Below, one piece after another: positions 46,320-56,142 of a stretch of DNA of 64,000 bases (position 1 is the first letter of the stretch; each line of letters opens with the position of its first letter). Location of the stretch: NCBI RefSeq assembly GCF_000226115.1, contig NC_016457.1, positions 6,386,001 to 6,450,000 on the forward strand, written 5' to 3'. The translations under genes and the position numbers were made by a program. Source of the stretch: Thermothielavioides terrestris NRRL 8126. Taxonomy: Eukaryota; Ascomycota; Sordariomycetes; Sordariales; Chaetomiaceae. The notes beneath the pieces are model-generated. The model was given only the letters and a program-made list of their open reading frames with translations, did no database searches and was not told the origin of the DNA.

Positions 46320-46708
46320 AGCCCAACCCGCCGCCGCACAGCAGCAACCAGCACAGCAAGATCGGCGCGCGCGAACAGCGCGTCCTCCGCCGCGTCGGCG
46401 AGCTTCTGCACCTCGCGCGCGGCCGCACGGACGGTCGCGTGCGGCGACGCGGCGGCCTGCAGCCGGCCCAGCATGCACAGCGGCGCGGCGGCGGCGTTGG
46501 CGTCGTCGATGAGCGGGCGGATCAGGTTGGCGAAGGTCGCTGTCTCCGGGGTCAGCGTGGCTGCGAGGCGGTCGTGGAGGCGTGCGCTCTGCTCGAGGAT
46601 GGCGCGGGCTGTCGCGAGCATGGCGTCTGGGTCGAGGGAGGCGATGGCGGCGAATGGGGGCGGTGGTGGTGGTGGTGGTGTGGGTTGGGGGGGCTGGTGA
46701 GGAGGCAT
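44336..46708 (-). CDS. M3-family zinc metallopeptidase (saccharolysin / thimet oligopeptidase type)
   Basis: Three exons (46708-45308, 45254-44632, 44549-44336) join in frame to 745 residues, close to yeast saccharolysin. A Pro-rich start is followed by a helical N-domain (FANLIRPLIDDANAAAAPL, then ARREVQKLADAAEDA-like helices). The catalytic region reads VITLFHELGHCIHNL with the HExxH zinc site, and DFVEIPSLVLEHW supplies the third zinc ligand Glu. LGYLYVELYNRPGKHQGD and the C-terminal LFTHAFGDQPMDPEAGRRYR and GSSVPPMEILERFLGRK blocks match the family. These cytosolic or mitochondrial-intermembrane enzymes cut short peptides. Residues 140-160 are an Ala/Ser-rich low-complexity insert. The frame is intact; a 425-codon frame on the opposite strand is a GC-driven shadow. 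Confidence 0.92.
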
Positions 46709-47343
46709 GGTTGAACAAAGGGTGGAAGGTCATATGGTGTGGAAGAGGGTCTGAATGCGGTTCATAGTTGGGTAAGCAGACCTGAGGCGGATACTGGACT
46801 TGGCTGTTTAAGAAGGATAAAAGATGTTCCATACTTTGCTCCGAGCAGAGCGGTTGGTCTCAGCTATTCATTCGAGTATGTGGCCCTGTGCCACCTCGGT
46901 ACAGCAACCAACATACCTACCTAATTAGGCTAATCTCCAGCATGCCCCCGAAAATTGTGCATGAAGGTGGTTTCACCATCAGCTATAACTGGGACAGATG
47001 CAAAGTTGGGCTGGCTCTTCCATACGGAGCTTGGAGCACATGTTCTAGCCAGTCATCATCCGTGAGTGGCTGCCCCTGACGACTCCCGGTGAACGTCAAG
47101 TGATACATTGCTACTGAGTGCAAGTTCACGATTGTTGTACTGTCTTGCAGCGAGCTGCTTTAGGATTCGGGGGAATTCCTGTGGCTGGCCAAGGCACATG
47201 ACGTGTAACAGAACAGAAGGGCCAAGCATCTGGAAGAAGGAAGGTTCTCGACTCATTCAATCAGACTTTGGACTCGATCAGAGAGATATGAACCTTGAAG
47301 AGCAGCTGGGAACCCCCTGGAATCCATAATCAACTACTGGCTT
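46709..47343. other. Intergenic, nothing recognised
   Basis: This is the promoter side of the M3 peptidase and the 3' side of the tyrosinase. I see no gene. Confidence 0.35.
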
Positions 47344-48600
47344 CTAGTAGGCGTAGCTAAGAAATCCAGCCCTGGTGTTCATCACATCCTCTACCCGAAC
47401 ATCTTGTGCCAACGCCCCAAGGGATATGGTCTGTTTCACGGTGGAGTTGCCGTGGCCCCGTCTGGATGGAGCCTTGTGTTTTCTGCGGGGCCGAGATATT
47501 CCATCATGCGGTTCATGGGATCTTTCTGCTGCCAGATCCACCAAAGACGATCCACCTGGGCGTGGTGTAAGAAGAAGACGGGATCTCGCGGTCCACGAGT
47601 CAATCGCCACGCTCTCTTTGCAAGGGTTGCTCTTGGGAACTCACCGTTTGGCGCGGTCATTCCGTAGAAGTCACCTCTGATGAACTGAGGAATGGCGTTG
47701 TGTGTTCGCACCTCCAGGTCATCAAAGAAGTCCAGGTAGGTGGGCTGATTCAGAACCGTCTCAATGGCGTCCAGTGTAATGCGTGCTTGAAGAGATTCCT
47801 TCTTGTCGCCGTTCGCAAAACCTCGGCTAAGGCAGTGTGGGAACTCCAATATGTCAAAACCCTCTCCATTAGACTTGGATCGCCAATATCGAGTGCTGTT
47901 GGCGAAAGGCCCGTCGGTCACACAACGGCCTCCGAAGATGCCGCCTTCGTCGTCAGACTCGCCATCTCCACCGAAACCAGAAGTACCATCCCATATGGGC
48001 GAGCTTGCAAGGTCTGAGGCATCAAGGGTCCAATCCCAGTACCCTTGAACGTCCATGCCAAAGCACCCGGTTAGATAGGGGCCAAGACCCAGCAGCAATA
48101 AGTGCAAATGCAGGGGCAACTTACGGTAGCACACCTCTGTAGCCGCACTCTGATCTGAGGGCAGTCTCAAAGACGTGGATGAAGTAGCGATGCCACGGCA
48201 GGAATCCCGCAGCATAATGCACAATCGCGCCCTCCCTGGTGTGTGCGTACGCGAAGTCGACATAGCGACGGCTTCCCGGTTGAACTTGGGAATCCTTCTC
48301 CATCAGGCATAACACGGAGTCGATATATTCTTGTCGATTTGAGAGTGGCAGAGAACGCCACTCTTGTCTGACAACTGGGCTCTCACAGCTCGAACTAGAA
48401 TGATCGAGCAGTCGGCCTGGTTCAAGGACCGCCAAGGCGAGCAAGAAGCCAACGACAAAAGCAAGAGTAACCCATGTCCACGTTCGAACTAATCCGCGTC
48501 CAAGGGCTCTGGACGATGGTCGTCAGTCCCGAATGTACAAGCCAGCTTCGCACTCCGTGCCTTCCGTCCCGCTTCGGCTCACCAGATTCCACATCGTCAT
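47344..48600 (-). CDS. Membrane-anchored tyrosinase (UstQ-like), 5' end unresolved, probable late frameshift
   Basis: The frame carries a hydrophobic N-terminal helix (VTLAFVVGFLLALAVL), then the CuA site with three His (AYAHTREGAIVHYAAGFLPWHRY cut across the second and third), YWDWTLDA, and the CuB site HNAIPQF with FFLHHAQVDRLWWIWQ. A short intron must be removed between TAPN and DPVFFLHH. At about 47455 the frame runs into a stop after RLHPDGATA. A frame shifted by one base continues with NSTVKQTISLGALAQDV and a tail ending at 47344, so one base (perhaps in a G-run) seems missing. All copper ligands lie before this point. The first intron and start codon are ambiguous; an ATG at 48600 does not join in phase. 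Tyrosinases of this anchored type occur in dikaritin peptide clusters. It diverges from the repeat precursor at 49630. Confidence 0.72.
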
Positions 48601-49629
48601 GTTGAGGCCATCTGAATGGAACTTCACAGAGTTACACTGCGTCACGGCGGAACAAGGCTACGCTAAAGTCCAGCCCATAGCCACGAGACGGCACGGAAAG
48701 ATCTAAATCGTTGGAGTTTGAGGGCTTACAAGGGCTGAGCTAAGAGCATGCAGGACTTTACAAACAGGGGGGATGATTAATTGATCGGCGCTGGGCCTGC
48801 GCCGCGGTCAAGTGGCTGTTGTTTTCCAACAGCGGCAGAATCCGGCACGGTTCCTCCTGTCTCGTCGGCAGTGTGCCTTATGAATCGCAGCATCAGGCTG
48901 GAAGCCCAAGACTACGGACGGGTCCACCTGCTTCTAATGCGCCTATTGTTCCTTTCCTCACTCGTCCGTCCTCTCCGACGGAACTTCCATTAGATTCGTT
49001 CCATGAATAGGTAGCGTGTGAGTTGCATAACTAGCTCTGTCAATGGCGTGCAAGAGGAGAGGGTCAAAAGGATGGGGGTGGAGGTGGGAAGTTGACGAGC
49101 CTCGAAGTATTTCGACGTGAGGTGCCTGTCCCTGGAACCATGGTGCCACACCACCCGAAGACTCGTTTCATCCCCTCACGACTTGCGTGATGCATAGGAC
49201 TGGAAATAGACATGAGGTCCTTCTCATCCTTACACGACTTCTTCCGGCTTAGTCTCGGTGATCCTAACAACATAGGATGCCGCACTTCGCCGATTTAATT
49301 TGCATGGTCCCCCGAGTGATTCTGACATTGCGCCACCGTTTCAGCCAAACCGATAACTCCGTGGTGGTGTCGAACCTGTTACTGGGACAGGAAGGTAGTA
49401 AGAAGCTTCCAGATGACGAATGCGCTCGCAAGTGGGAGGGCCGGGGTCCTCGTCATGGTCTCCTCTCATCCCTTCAGTTTCAAGCCCTGAAACACAGGCT
49501 AAACCCTGGCAAACGCGGAGGATAAAAGCTTCTTGAACGCCCGCTCGAAGTTGACGCCACTGTGCGGTTTATCAAGCAACAACATCAGTTGAGAATTCAT
49601 AGTCCGACTCGTGGAGCTTTTCCGTCGAC
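48601..49629. promoter_or_regulatory. Divergent intergenic region between tyrosinase and repeat precursor
   Basis: About 1 kb separates the divergent starts. ATAAAAG at 49523-49529, about 105 bases before the precursor ATG, is a reasonable TATA-like box. No other gene is convincing here. A shared control region is inferred from layout only. Confidence 0.4.
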
Positions 49630-50107
49630 ATGCGTCTCGTGTATCTGATCAGCATCGTTCCCTTTCTCGCTTCGGCTTGGGCAGCACCGCTGCATTCAAG
49701 CTCTATTAAGCGTATGCATGCTGACTCCAGACCTTGTCTCAGAGGTTACTCAGCTAATGAAACAACGCAGGCGATGAGGGATATGGCGACAAAGAAAAGA
49801 CGGATGGCTTTCCCGTGACCCCTGTGACGGGCAGAGCCAAACGTAAGCTTCCAGGCCCTAATCAAGTCGCTTACAGCTTCACTTTGCTGATCTGTCGACA
49901 ATCCAAGGTGATGAGGGTTATGGCGACAAGGAAAAGACAGATGGCTTTCCCGTGCCCCCTGTGACGGGCAGAGACAAACGTGAGCTTCCAGACTCTAGTA
50001 GTAAAGATGATTACAGCTTCATTTTGCTGATCTATCTTCAAAGTGATGAGGGTTATGGTGACAAGGAAAAGACGGATGGCGTGGAAGTTCCTGTTCGTAA
50101 GTGGTGA
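49630..50107 (+). CDS. Secreted repeat precursor with Lys-Arg sites (candidate RiPP / Kex2-processed peptide precursor)
   Basis: Exon 1 (49630-49711) encodes a signal peptide (MRLVYLISIVPFLASAWA) ending in a Lys-Arg site whose Arg codon is split by intron 1. Exons 2 (49771-49842) and 3 (49908-49979) are each exactly 72 bp and encode near-identical 24-residue units, DEGYGDKEKTDGFPV followed by T/P, PVTGR and a Lys-Arg. A third, diverged DEGYGDKEKTDG unit follows to the stop at 50105-50107. Kex2 cuts after Lys-Arg, so the units would be released in the secretory pathway. If intron 3 is retained, the frame is open throughout (117 residues). If it is spliced at the only AG (50043), the third unit is out of frame. 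The units contain one Tyr in a Gly-Tyr-Gly context and no Cys. The neighbouring divergent tyrosinase suggests dikaritin-type maturation; a simple secreted repeat peptide is the alternative. Confidence 0.75.
49771..50107 (+). repeat. Tandem intron-plus-exon units of about 137 bp
   Basis: The exon repeats are accompanied by related introns: introns 2 (49843-49907) and 3 (49980-50043) share GAGCTTCCAG-like starts and TTACAGCTTCA.TTTGCTGATCT near their ends. The duplicated unit is therefore genomic (exon with its intron), not a cDNA-level repeat. Confidence 0.8.
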
Positions 50108-50676
50108 TGTCGGAAAGCTTACCTCCTCGACCTCAAATGCTGGTTATGTCTACATTCAAGGAGGGAAACAGCCAATTTCCGCAAACAATACTCATGTACG
50201 GAGGGCGTCACGATGCAATTGATGATGGCGAGTGCAAAATGATCCTGTCGAGGACCCGATGAGAGTGACTTGTGCCAAGGGAAAGTAGGCCAGGCGTACT
50301 AGTAGACTCACACGCGCCTGAGATGTTAGAAACAGAGTATAAACAAGGCAGGTATTACTGGATGGGGCATACGGAAAGTATTGGTGGCATTTTCGCTGCA
50401 CCAATACGGTGCGGCAGTATGTCGATATTTCATGACCTCTCGCGCATCCCTTGAGTTGTTGGTTCCGTGCTTCGTTCAGAACAATAAAGATGTACTTCTG
50501 ACATTATCTGATGCTACTGAATTCAGGCCAGCGCGCTAAGAGGGCCGACAAGATTGATGATTATCAGTAAATTCAGGCCAGCGCGCAAATAGGGCAGATC
50601 AGATTGGTGATTTCCACCTAGGTCCTTTCAAGAGGGCGATACTCTAAATGAAATGGAAGGCTACAAATCCGGACGC
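50108..50676. other. Intergenic with a 51-bp direct duplication
   Basis: AATTCAGGCCAGCGCGC occurs at about 50521 and again about 51 bp later, with similar flanks (AGATTG.TGATT). Nothing coding is supported. The right end is the 3' region of the AA11 gene. Confidence 0.5.
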
Positions 50677-51942
50677 CTAGAAGACAAACTTGGCACTGCG
50701 GCGGACGATGACGCCGTTGTTGCAGGTCGTGCCAGGGGCCACGGGCTGGGGAATGGCGAATCCGTTGGCGCAGAGGCCGAAAGTGGTAGGGCTGAAGCAG
50801 ATGAGGGCGCCGTTGGGAGAGCAGGGCTGACTTCCGCCCGAGCCGGAGCCCGAGCCAGAGCCTGAACCGGAGCCGGAGCCCGAGCCGGAGCCCGAGCCGG
50901 AGCCCGAGCCAGAGCCGGAGCCGGAGCTGGAGCCGGAACCCGAGCCGGAACCCGAGCCGGAACCCGAGCCGGAACCCGAGCCGGAACCCGAGCCGGCGCC
51001 AGCGGTCGGGGTGGGGCTAGGAGCATTGGTGGTGATGGGAATAACGACCAGAGACGTTGGGGCCGAGCCACCAGCGCTAGTGGGAGGACTCACCGGCGTG
51101 CTCGACGGCGCCACGGCCGACGAGGCACCAGAGCCGCTGCCACTGCCACTGCCACTTCCACTGCCACTGCCACTGCCACTGCCACTGCCACTGCCGCCCT
51201 CAAACGTCGGGATGCCGGCCGCTTTGGCGCAGTTGCCGTTGCTACCATCAGTCGGCTGCTCCAGCAGGCGCCCGTAGTTACCCGGGTTGGGGATATTCAG
51301 CACGCCGTTGCCGGTGGTGCACTCGCCGGGCACATTGGCGACGAACATCTCGGGGAGGGCGTCGAAGAAGGACTGGTCGCCGGAGCCGCCGGAGATGGTG
51401 ACGGGGGCGCAGTTCATGTACATCTCGCGGTTGCCGATCTTGTTGAACCAGGTCCAGGCGAAGGTGGCGTTGCCGTTGGGCAGCTCCTTCGGGATGGGGA
51501 TCTCGAACTGGCGGATGCACTCGGTGCCCGAGTCGTTGCCGCAGTGGGGCGAGTCGGCGCGGCCCTCCGGGTCCGGGCTGGCCGGCGGCAGGTTGCCCTG
51601 CGCCGAGACCGGGCAGCCGCCGATGAGGGTGTAGATGGTCTTCCACTTGGTCTTGTCCGTGGGTGGCGGGAACTCGTACGTCAGGCTGAACTGGCACGAG
51701 CCGCCGCCGTGTTGAGCGCCGCCGGTGAAGTTGACCAGCTGGCTGCCGCCGGCGGTGATGGGAGTGACGGACACGGTGTCGAAGAGACCCTGGCAGGGGA
51801 AGGGAAAGTCAGCGCCTAGAGGGTTGACCTGTAGGAGCTTCGAGGTGCCTCTGAGGTTGTAAGGGGTCGGCGTGTTCATGATCATGTGGCCATGAGCTGC
51901 GCCGAGAAGGGCCGCCAGGGCCGTGAGGGCGATTGTTGTCAT
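50677..51942 (-). CDS. AA11 lytic polysaccharide monooxygenase with C-terminal X278-like module
   Basis: One exon of 421 codons. The signal peptide [18 protein letters not shown] is followed by His19, the N-terminal histidine of the copper brace. The second His lies in [13 protein letters not shown]. The catalytic domain continues through [54 protein letters not shown] and a PGECTTGNG block, as in AA11 chitin-active enzymes. Two long Gly-Ser repeats frame a Pro/Ser/Thr linker. The C-terminal about 40 residues ([17 protein letters not shown], then [18 protein letters not shown]) resemble the X278 module attached to many AA11 proteins. The enzyme would be secreted and cleave chitin oxidatively. 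TATATAA on the minus strand at 52128-52122 lies about 180 bases upstream. The frame is intact. Confidence 0.92.
   Translation of the reverse strand: MTTIALTALAALLGAAHGHMIMNTPTPYNLRGTSKLLQVNPLGADFPFPCQGLFDTVSVTPITAGGSQLVNFTGGAQHGGGSCQFSLTYEFPPPTDKTKWKTIYTLIGGCPVSAQGNLPPASPDPEGRADSPHCGNDSGTECIRQFEIPIPKELPNGNATFAWTWFNKIGNREMYMNCAPVTISGGSGDQSFFDALPEMFVANVPGECTTGNGVLNIPNPGNYGRLLEQPTDGSNGNCAKAAGIPTFEGGSGSGSGSGSGSGSGSGSGSGSGASSAVAPSSTPVSPPTSAGGSAPTSLVVIPITTNAPSPTPTAGAGSGSGSGSGSGSGSGSGSGSGSSSGSGSGSGSGSGSGSGSGSGSGSGSGSGSGGSQPCSPNGALICFSPTTFGLCANGFAIPQPVAPGTTCNNGVIVRRSAKFVF
50830..51195. repeat. Coding (Gly-Ser)n minisatellites in the AA11 linker
   Basis: Two arrays of short units, about 50832-50995 (GAGCCGGAACCC-type) and 51136-51193 (CACTGCCACTGC-type), encode Gly-Ser repeats. 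Unit number is likely to vary between strains through slippage, which would change linker length without shifting frame. Confidence 0.85.
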
Positions 51943-53136
51943 TTTTGTCAGCAGACAAACGTGAGGGACGTGATACCGCAGTCCCAGCTTGGAGGAGTTG
52001 GTGGTTCGGTGAGGGCTGTCGGGGTGTATCGTCGTTGGATGAATCCAGGTGGATGTACCCGAGGGGGATATTGGACAGCAGGAGAGAGTTTGTCATTCGA
52101 CTGATGGCTAAGAGTATCTGCTTATATACTACCTGGTACTACGCGTCCGAGCTTGTGAATAGCGGCGCTGCTATCCGACAACAATGGCATTGTGATAGAA
52201 CATCGAGGGTGTCCCCCTGCATCTGCTTTTTCGACAATATATGACGTACAGCGAACAAAGAAGTTGGGGCAGTCGCCCCTTTGTTTTCTTCGACAATGCC
52301 GCGGGTGAATACCCCGCCAGTGGAGGAATGGCTTGGTTCAATTGGACACACGCATTGTCCCATGGCTGTGGCCGATGGTCACCAGAGGAGACTGACAAAG
52401 AGGTCTCCACGGCATTGTGTTGTCGATACTGCAGGCGACATGGGGTTGGGTCAGGGTCGTTTTTCGCTTATTACTGGGGTTGGGGCGGGGGTCAACAAGG
52501 CCAACAGACGGCAAGCAATTTGGGTATTGATGGGCTCAAAGATGTGCGATGAAGTGTGAGAGGTGCATCATTCCCTGCGGGAAGCCAGAATAGCTAGAAA
52601 ATGACATCAATAAACAGGAACAATGCTGGCCTTGAAGAGCGGCAAGCACTGAGCTGAACATGTGCAAATCACGGATGGGAGCAAGCTGAAAGCCCGCGTG
52701 GAAGGACAGATGGAAGTGGGAGGCGGCAAGCGTGATGATCCGAAAGGTGTCTGAGAGCCTGCGATGTTGGCCATGAAAGGAAGGAATGCTCGAATTGAAA
52801 AAGCTTCAGCAGCAATGAGAACAATGAGGCCGTTCTGGGTGCTTAGGTAAGCGTTGCCCCTCCCGTGACTCGATTGCTGTGATCGCTTTGCCCCACCACC
52901 ACGGCGCCCTCAACGCAAACTGCATCCTCCTAGCCAACCACTTCCACCCTTTTTTGGGTTGTGTCTCCCTGTGCCTTGCGACCAAGTTACATATACCACG
53001 ATATACCTAATTTCACTACAATTTGTATCCCGGATAGACGCTGCGCTCCCGTCCGCCCGTCTCACACGGAAGCGCGCGCCCATTTTCGGTTAACCAAGAA
53101 GCGCCCTAACACGCCGGCTTCTTCGCATCGGTCGCC
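51943..53136. other. Intergenic, divergent promoters
   Basis: This holds the promoter of the AA11 gene (left, minus) and a CT-rich leader before the RGG-box gene (right, plus). No additional gene is supported. Confidence 0.4.
52122..52128 (-). promoter_or_regulatory. TATA-like box of the AA11 gene
   Basis: On the minus strand this reads TATATAA, about 180 bases before the ATG at 51942. Confidence 0.4.
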
Positions 53137-54456
53137 ATGGATAACGACCAGTTCGGCGGCCGCACTGACGATGACCTCTTTTCAGATGACATCGAGCCGG
53201 TTGAAGAGGTCATTAGCATTTCCGTGCCAGACCAAGCAATACAGCACGATGCCCCCCCACAACCGCAAGAGCAATCAACCTCAGCACCCGCGACAGCCGC
53301 GCAACAACCGCCTGCAACCAGCACCGCGTCGCCGGCCCCAAAGTCGCTAGCCCAGTCACGGCACAACCCCAGCCGGCGACCAGACAAACCATCCCGTCCA
53401 TCCAACAACAATAGCAACACAAACGGCAGGTCTGAGAATGCCAGTAGTGCTCCCCAATCCGAGCCCTCCGCGGCCACAACAACCCCGGCGCAAAACCCAC
53501 CGCCGTCCGCCCCGCGCGAACCCTCCTCCTCCGCTCGCCAGCGCCACAATGCCAACAACAGCAGCAACCCCACCACATCGTCCACCCCCAGCAGCAACAG
53601 CACCAACACCGCCTCGGTGACCTCCTCGGCGCGCCTCAACTCGGGCGCGAACCCGCGCACGAAGCTCACGGACGAGGAGCTGGCCGCGCGGATGGAGAAG
53701 ATGCGGCTGCTGGCGGCGGAGAAGACGCGGCGGTTCGAGGAGGCGCAGCGGGACGAGAGCGAGCACGCGGCGGCGTACGCGCTCGGCATGGAGGAGGCGC
53801 GCCGGCGGCGGGCCGCCGAGGCCGAGCGCCGCCGCGCCGCCGACGAGGCCCGGCGCAGGATGGACGAGGAGCGCGCGCGCAACCGCGAGCGCAAGCTCAA
53901 GGCCATCGGCCTCAAGGAGGGCGGCTGGGATGCCGGCAAGATGCTGCAGGATGGTGACACTGCGGACGCGGGGAGGGGCGCCTCTTCCTTTAGAGGCGCG
54001 TATGGTGGTGTGAGGGGCGCGAGGGGCGCCGGTCGGGGCGGGCTGGGGGGAAGCAGATTCGCGTCGTCCCCGCTGGGAGGAGAGGGGGGAGGAGACGAGG
54101 AGTTTGATGGGGCCAGGGGTAGAGGTGGTCTTCGTGGGCGAGGCGGCGGAAGGGGGCGAGGGGGCCGAGGTGGTGGACGCGGGCTCTACGAAGCGCACGG
54201 GGACCGGCCTGGGGACTTGGGTGCGGGTCGCGGGCGGGATGCTGAGCAGGCGCGCCCCGGTCCGGCCCCGGAGAAGAAGCCTGAACTCAAGGCGGAGGAC
54301 TTCCCTGCTCTGCCGTCGTCGACCGCCGCGCCCAAGAAGATCGAGACGACCTGGGTCGCCAAACCGGGCGCTGTCGCTGACCTCCCTGTCTCGCCGCCGG
54401 TGGGCAAGTGGGACGAAGAAATGGCCGCTGTGGACGCCAAGCAGGCGAGCTCATAG
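53137..54456 (+). CDS. RGG-box, coiled-coil RNA-binding type protein
   Basis: One frame of 439 codons. An acidic start (MDNDQFGGRTDDDLFSDD) is followed by a Ser/Thr/Pro/Asn-rich disordered part. A charged helix near residues 180-260 (LTDEELAARMEKMRLLAAEK, then an Arg/Glu/Ala-rich stretch) comes next. Two Gly-Arg-rich segments follow (GAYGGVRGARGAGRGG and GRGGLRGRGGGRGRGGRG). Near the C-terminus KPELKAEDFPALPS and a short WV.KPG motif look like the conserved element seen in several translation- and mRNA-linked RGG proteins. RNA binding is inferred from the RGG repeats. The ATG at 53137 follows a long CT-rich leader. The frame is intact. Confidence 0.8.
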   Translation: MDNDQFGGRTDDDLFSDDIEPVEEVISISVPDQAIQHDAPPQPQEQSTSAPATAAQQPPATSTASPAPKSLAQSRHNPSRRPDKPSRPSNNNSNTNGRSENASSAPQSEPSAATTTPAQNPPPSAPREPSSSARQRHNANNSSNPTTSSTPSSNSTNTASVTSSARLNSGANPRTKLTDEELAARMEKMRLLAAEKTRRFEEAQRDESEHAAAYALGMEEARRRRAAEAERRRAADEARRRMDEERARNRERKLKAIGLKEGGWDAGKMLQDGDTADAGRGASSFRGAYGGVRGARGAGRGGLGGSRFASSPLGGEGGGDEEFDGARGRGGLRGRGGGRGRGGRGGGRGLYEAHGDRPGDLGAGRGRDAEQARPGPAPEKKPELKAEDFPALPSSTAAPKKIETTWVAKPGAVADLPVSPPVGKWDEEMAAVDAKQASS

Positions 54457-55208
54457 GATGATGCCGCTGAGGAGTCGGCGAGATCATGGACGGCATGCGA
54501 GGAGAGTGCAGCCGAGATACGAGGGAATGGCTGCGCTCAGCATCCTCTCGCCGGTAACAACAGTTACCCTGGCTTCTGGGACTTTCCGGTTCAAGGAAGG
54601 CATGCCCACAGCAGCTTTCCCAATCGCTCTTTGGCCACGGTGGGACATGGTTGGGTCTTCCGTGCGCCTACATAGAGGGCAGAGCATGATGATCTCGCCA
54701 GGCCCGAGGAAGATGAAGCCAGGGGATGGAGCACAGATGGAGACATTGATTTGAGCATCGACTGAGTGTGTCTGCGACCACGTGGGCAACGCAACCAAAA
54801 GCCCTACCTTTTCCGGACCCAGTTTTCAGGAATATTGCTCTGCGCATGGCGTTTTGCCTCCAGCAAACATAGTTTTCGGTATAGATTGAACCACCGGTGG
54901 AGGAAGCTACAGGACAGGCGCCCCAAGGTGGTTCGTTCACAAGATGGATAGCCAAGGTCGAGGACCAGGACGGCGCACGACCCAACGATGACGAGCGCGA
55001 AGAAATAGATACCAGCGAATTGGATCAGGATAGAGTTGCAGACAGTTTGATAACCAGAGCCCTTGGAGATGTACACGTCTACCTAGTCCGCCTGCTAAAC
55101 AGCAACCCGCAACCCCGTGAGCTTTCCCTTTTTTTTTTTTTTTCCCAGACAAACAGATAAACGCCGAACGCCCGGCCTATGCAATTCCGCGTCAATCTGA
55201 CATAAAAG
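54457..55208. other. Intergenic, convergent 3' ends
   Basis: This is the space between the RGG-box gene and the convergent Luc7-like gene. A T-run lies at about 55129-55143. No gene is supported. Confidence 0.4.
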
Positions 55209-56142
55209 CTACCACCCACGCCTGGGTCCCCGCGAGCGATAGCCACCTCCGCTCCTCGGCCCTCGGGGGCCCCCCTTACCCCACCCGCCATCGCCGTACC
55301 CGCCGCCGGGACCGGCCGGCGCGCCGCCCATATCCTCATCCATGGGCATGGGCGGGCGCTGGCGGCCGCGCATCTCCGTGGGGAAGGCGTCGTAGGCCTT
55401 GCGCATCTGGGCGAAGCCCAGGTGCATCTTGCCGAAGAAGTGGTCGGCCAGGCGGCGGTCGTTGTCGAGGCGGCTCAGGTAGGCGCCGCAGACGTCGCAG
55501 ACCTGCAGCTTCTGGTGGCCCGACGGGCCCGAGGTCTCGGAGAGCGCCTTGAGCTCGCGCTCGCGCTCGGCCTTGGCCGCCTGCGCGTGGCGCACCTTGT
55601 AGTACTCGTCGTACGCGCGGGCGACGTCGCCCGTCTCGGCCAGGATCTCGACCTCGAGCAGGCCGTTGGCGACCGTCGCGCCCAGGTCCGAGATGGCCTT
55701 GAGCAGCGCGTTGGTCTGCCGCACCTCGTCCGGCGTCTTCTCCAGCCGCCGCTGCAGCGTCTCGATGTTGCGGTTGCACGCCTCGATCCGCCCCTGCAGG
55801 TCCCGCATGTAGTCGTACTCGAACCCGTACTTCTTCTTCTCCGCCTCCGGCAGCGCCTCGTACTCGGCCTTGAGCGCCTCCGAGTGCACGCGCGGGCACG
55901 CGCCCAGGTCGGCCTTCGTGTTGGTGAAGAGGTCGTGCGGGCAGGTGCCGACCAGGTAGGACCGGCAGACTTTGGGGTCGGTGAGCGGCAGCTGGGCGCT
56001 GCGCGCCGCCATGCCGCCGCCCATGAGCTGCTCTGCGAGGGGAGGGAGGTGCGTTAGCGTGAGCTGCCGCGAGAAGTGAAGGAGAAGGGAAGCCGAGTGC
56101 TGCGCGGGACTCACCGAGCAGCTTTCTCTGCTCAGCCGCCAT
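55209..56142 (-). CDS. Luc7-like U1 snRNP-associated protein
   Basis: Two exons (56142-56115, 56032-55209) give 283 residues. It begins MAAEQRKLLEQLMG, the conserved Luc7 start. The first zinc finger is in DPKVCRSYLVGTCPHDLFTNTKADLG with a distal Cys/His (CPRVHS). A coiled-coil middle (CNRNIETLQRRLEKTPDE) and the second zinc finger in LQVCDVCGAYLSRLDND, with HFFGKMHLG, complete the family layout. An RGG/GYG-rich tail follows. Luc7 proteins help U1 snRNP choose 5' splice sites in the nucleus. The frame is intact, and the intron is 82 bp with canonical ends. Confidence 0.93.

Noticed and set aside
45437..46714. 425-codon open frame on the plus strand opposite the M3 peptidase
   Set aside because: The minus-strand peptidase is certain (HELGH site, full family length). 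The plus frame is a GC-driven shadow without domains.
53106..54198. Long minus-strand frames opposite the RGG-box gene
   Set aside because: They mirror the Ser/Pro/Gly-rich codons of the plus-strand gene and have no recognisable features.
55336..56142. 268-codon alternate frame over the Luc7-like gene
   Set aside because: It shares the start with the Luc7-like gene but reads a different frame (Arg/Pro/Gly-rich). The zinc fingers are in the chosen frame.
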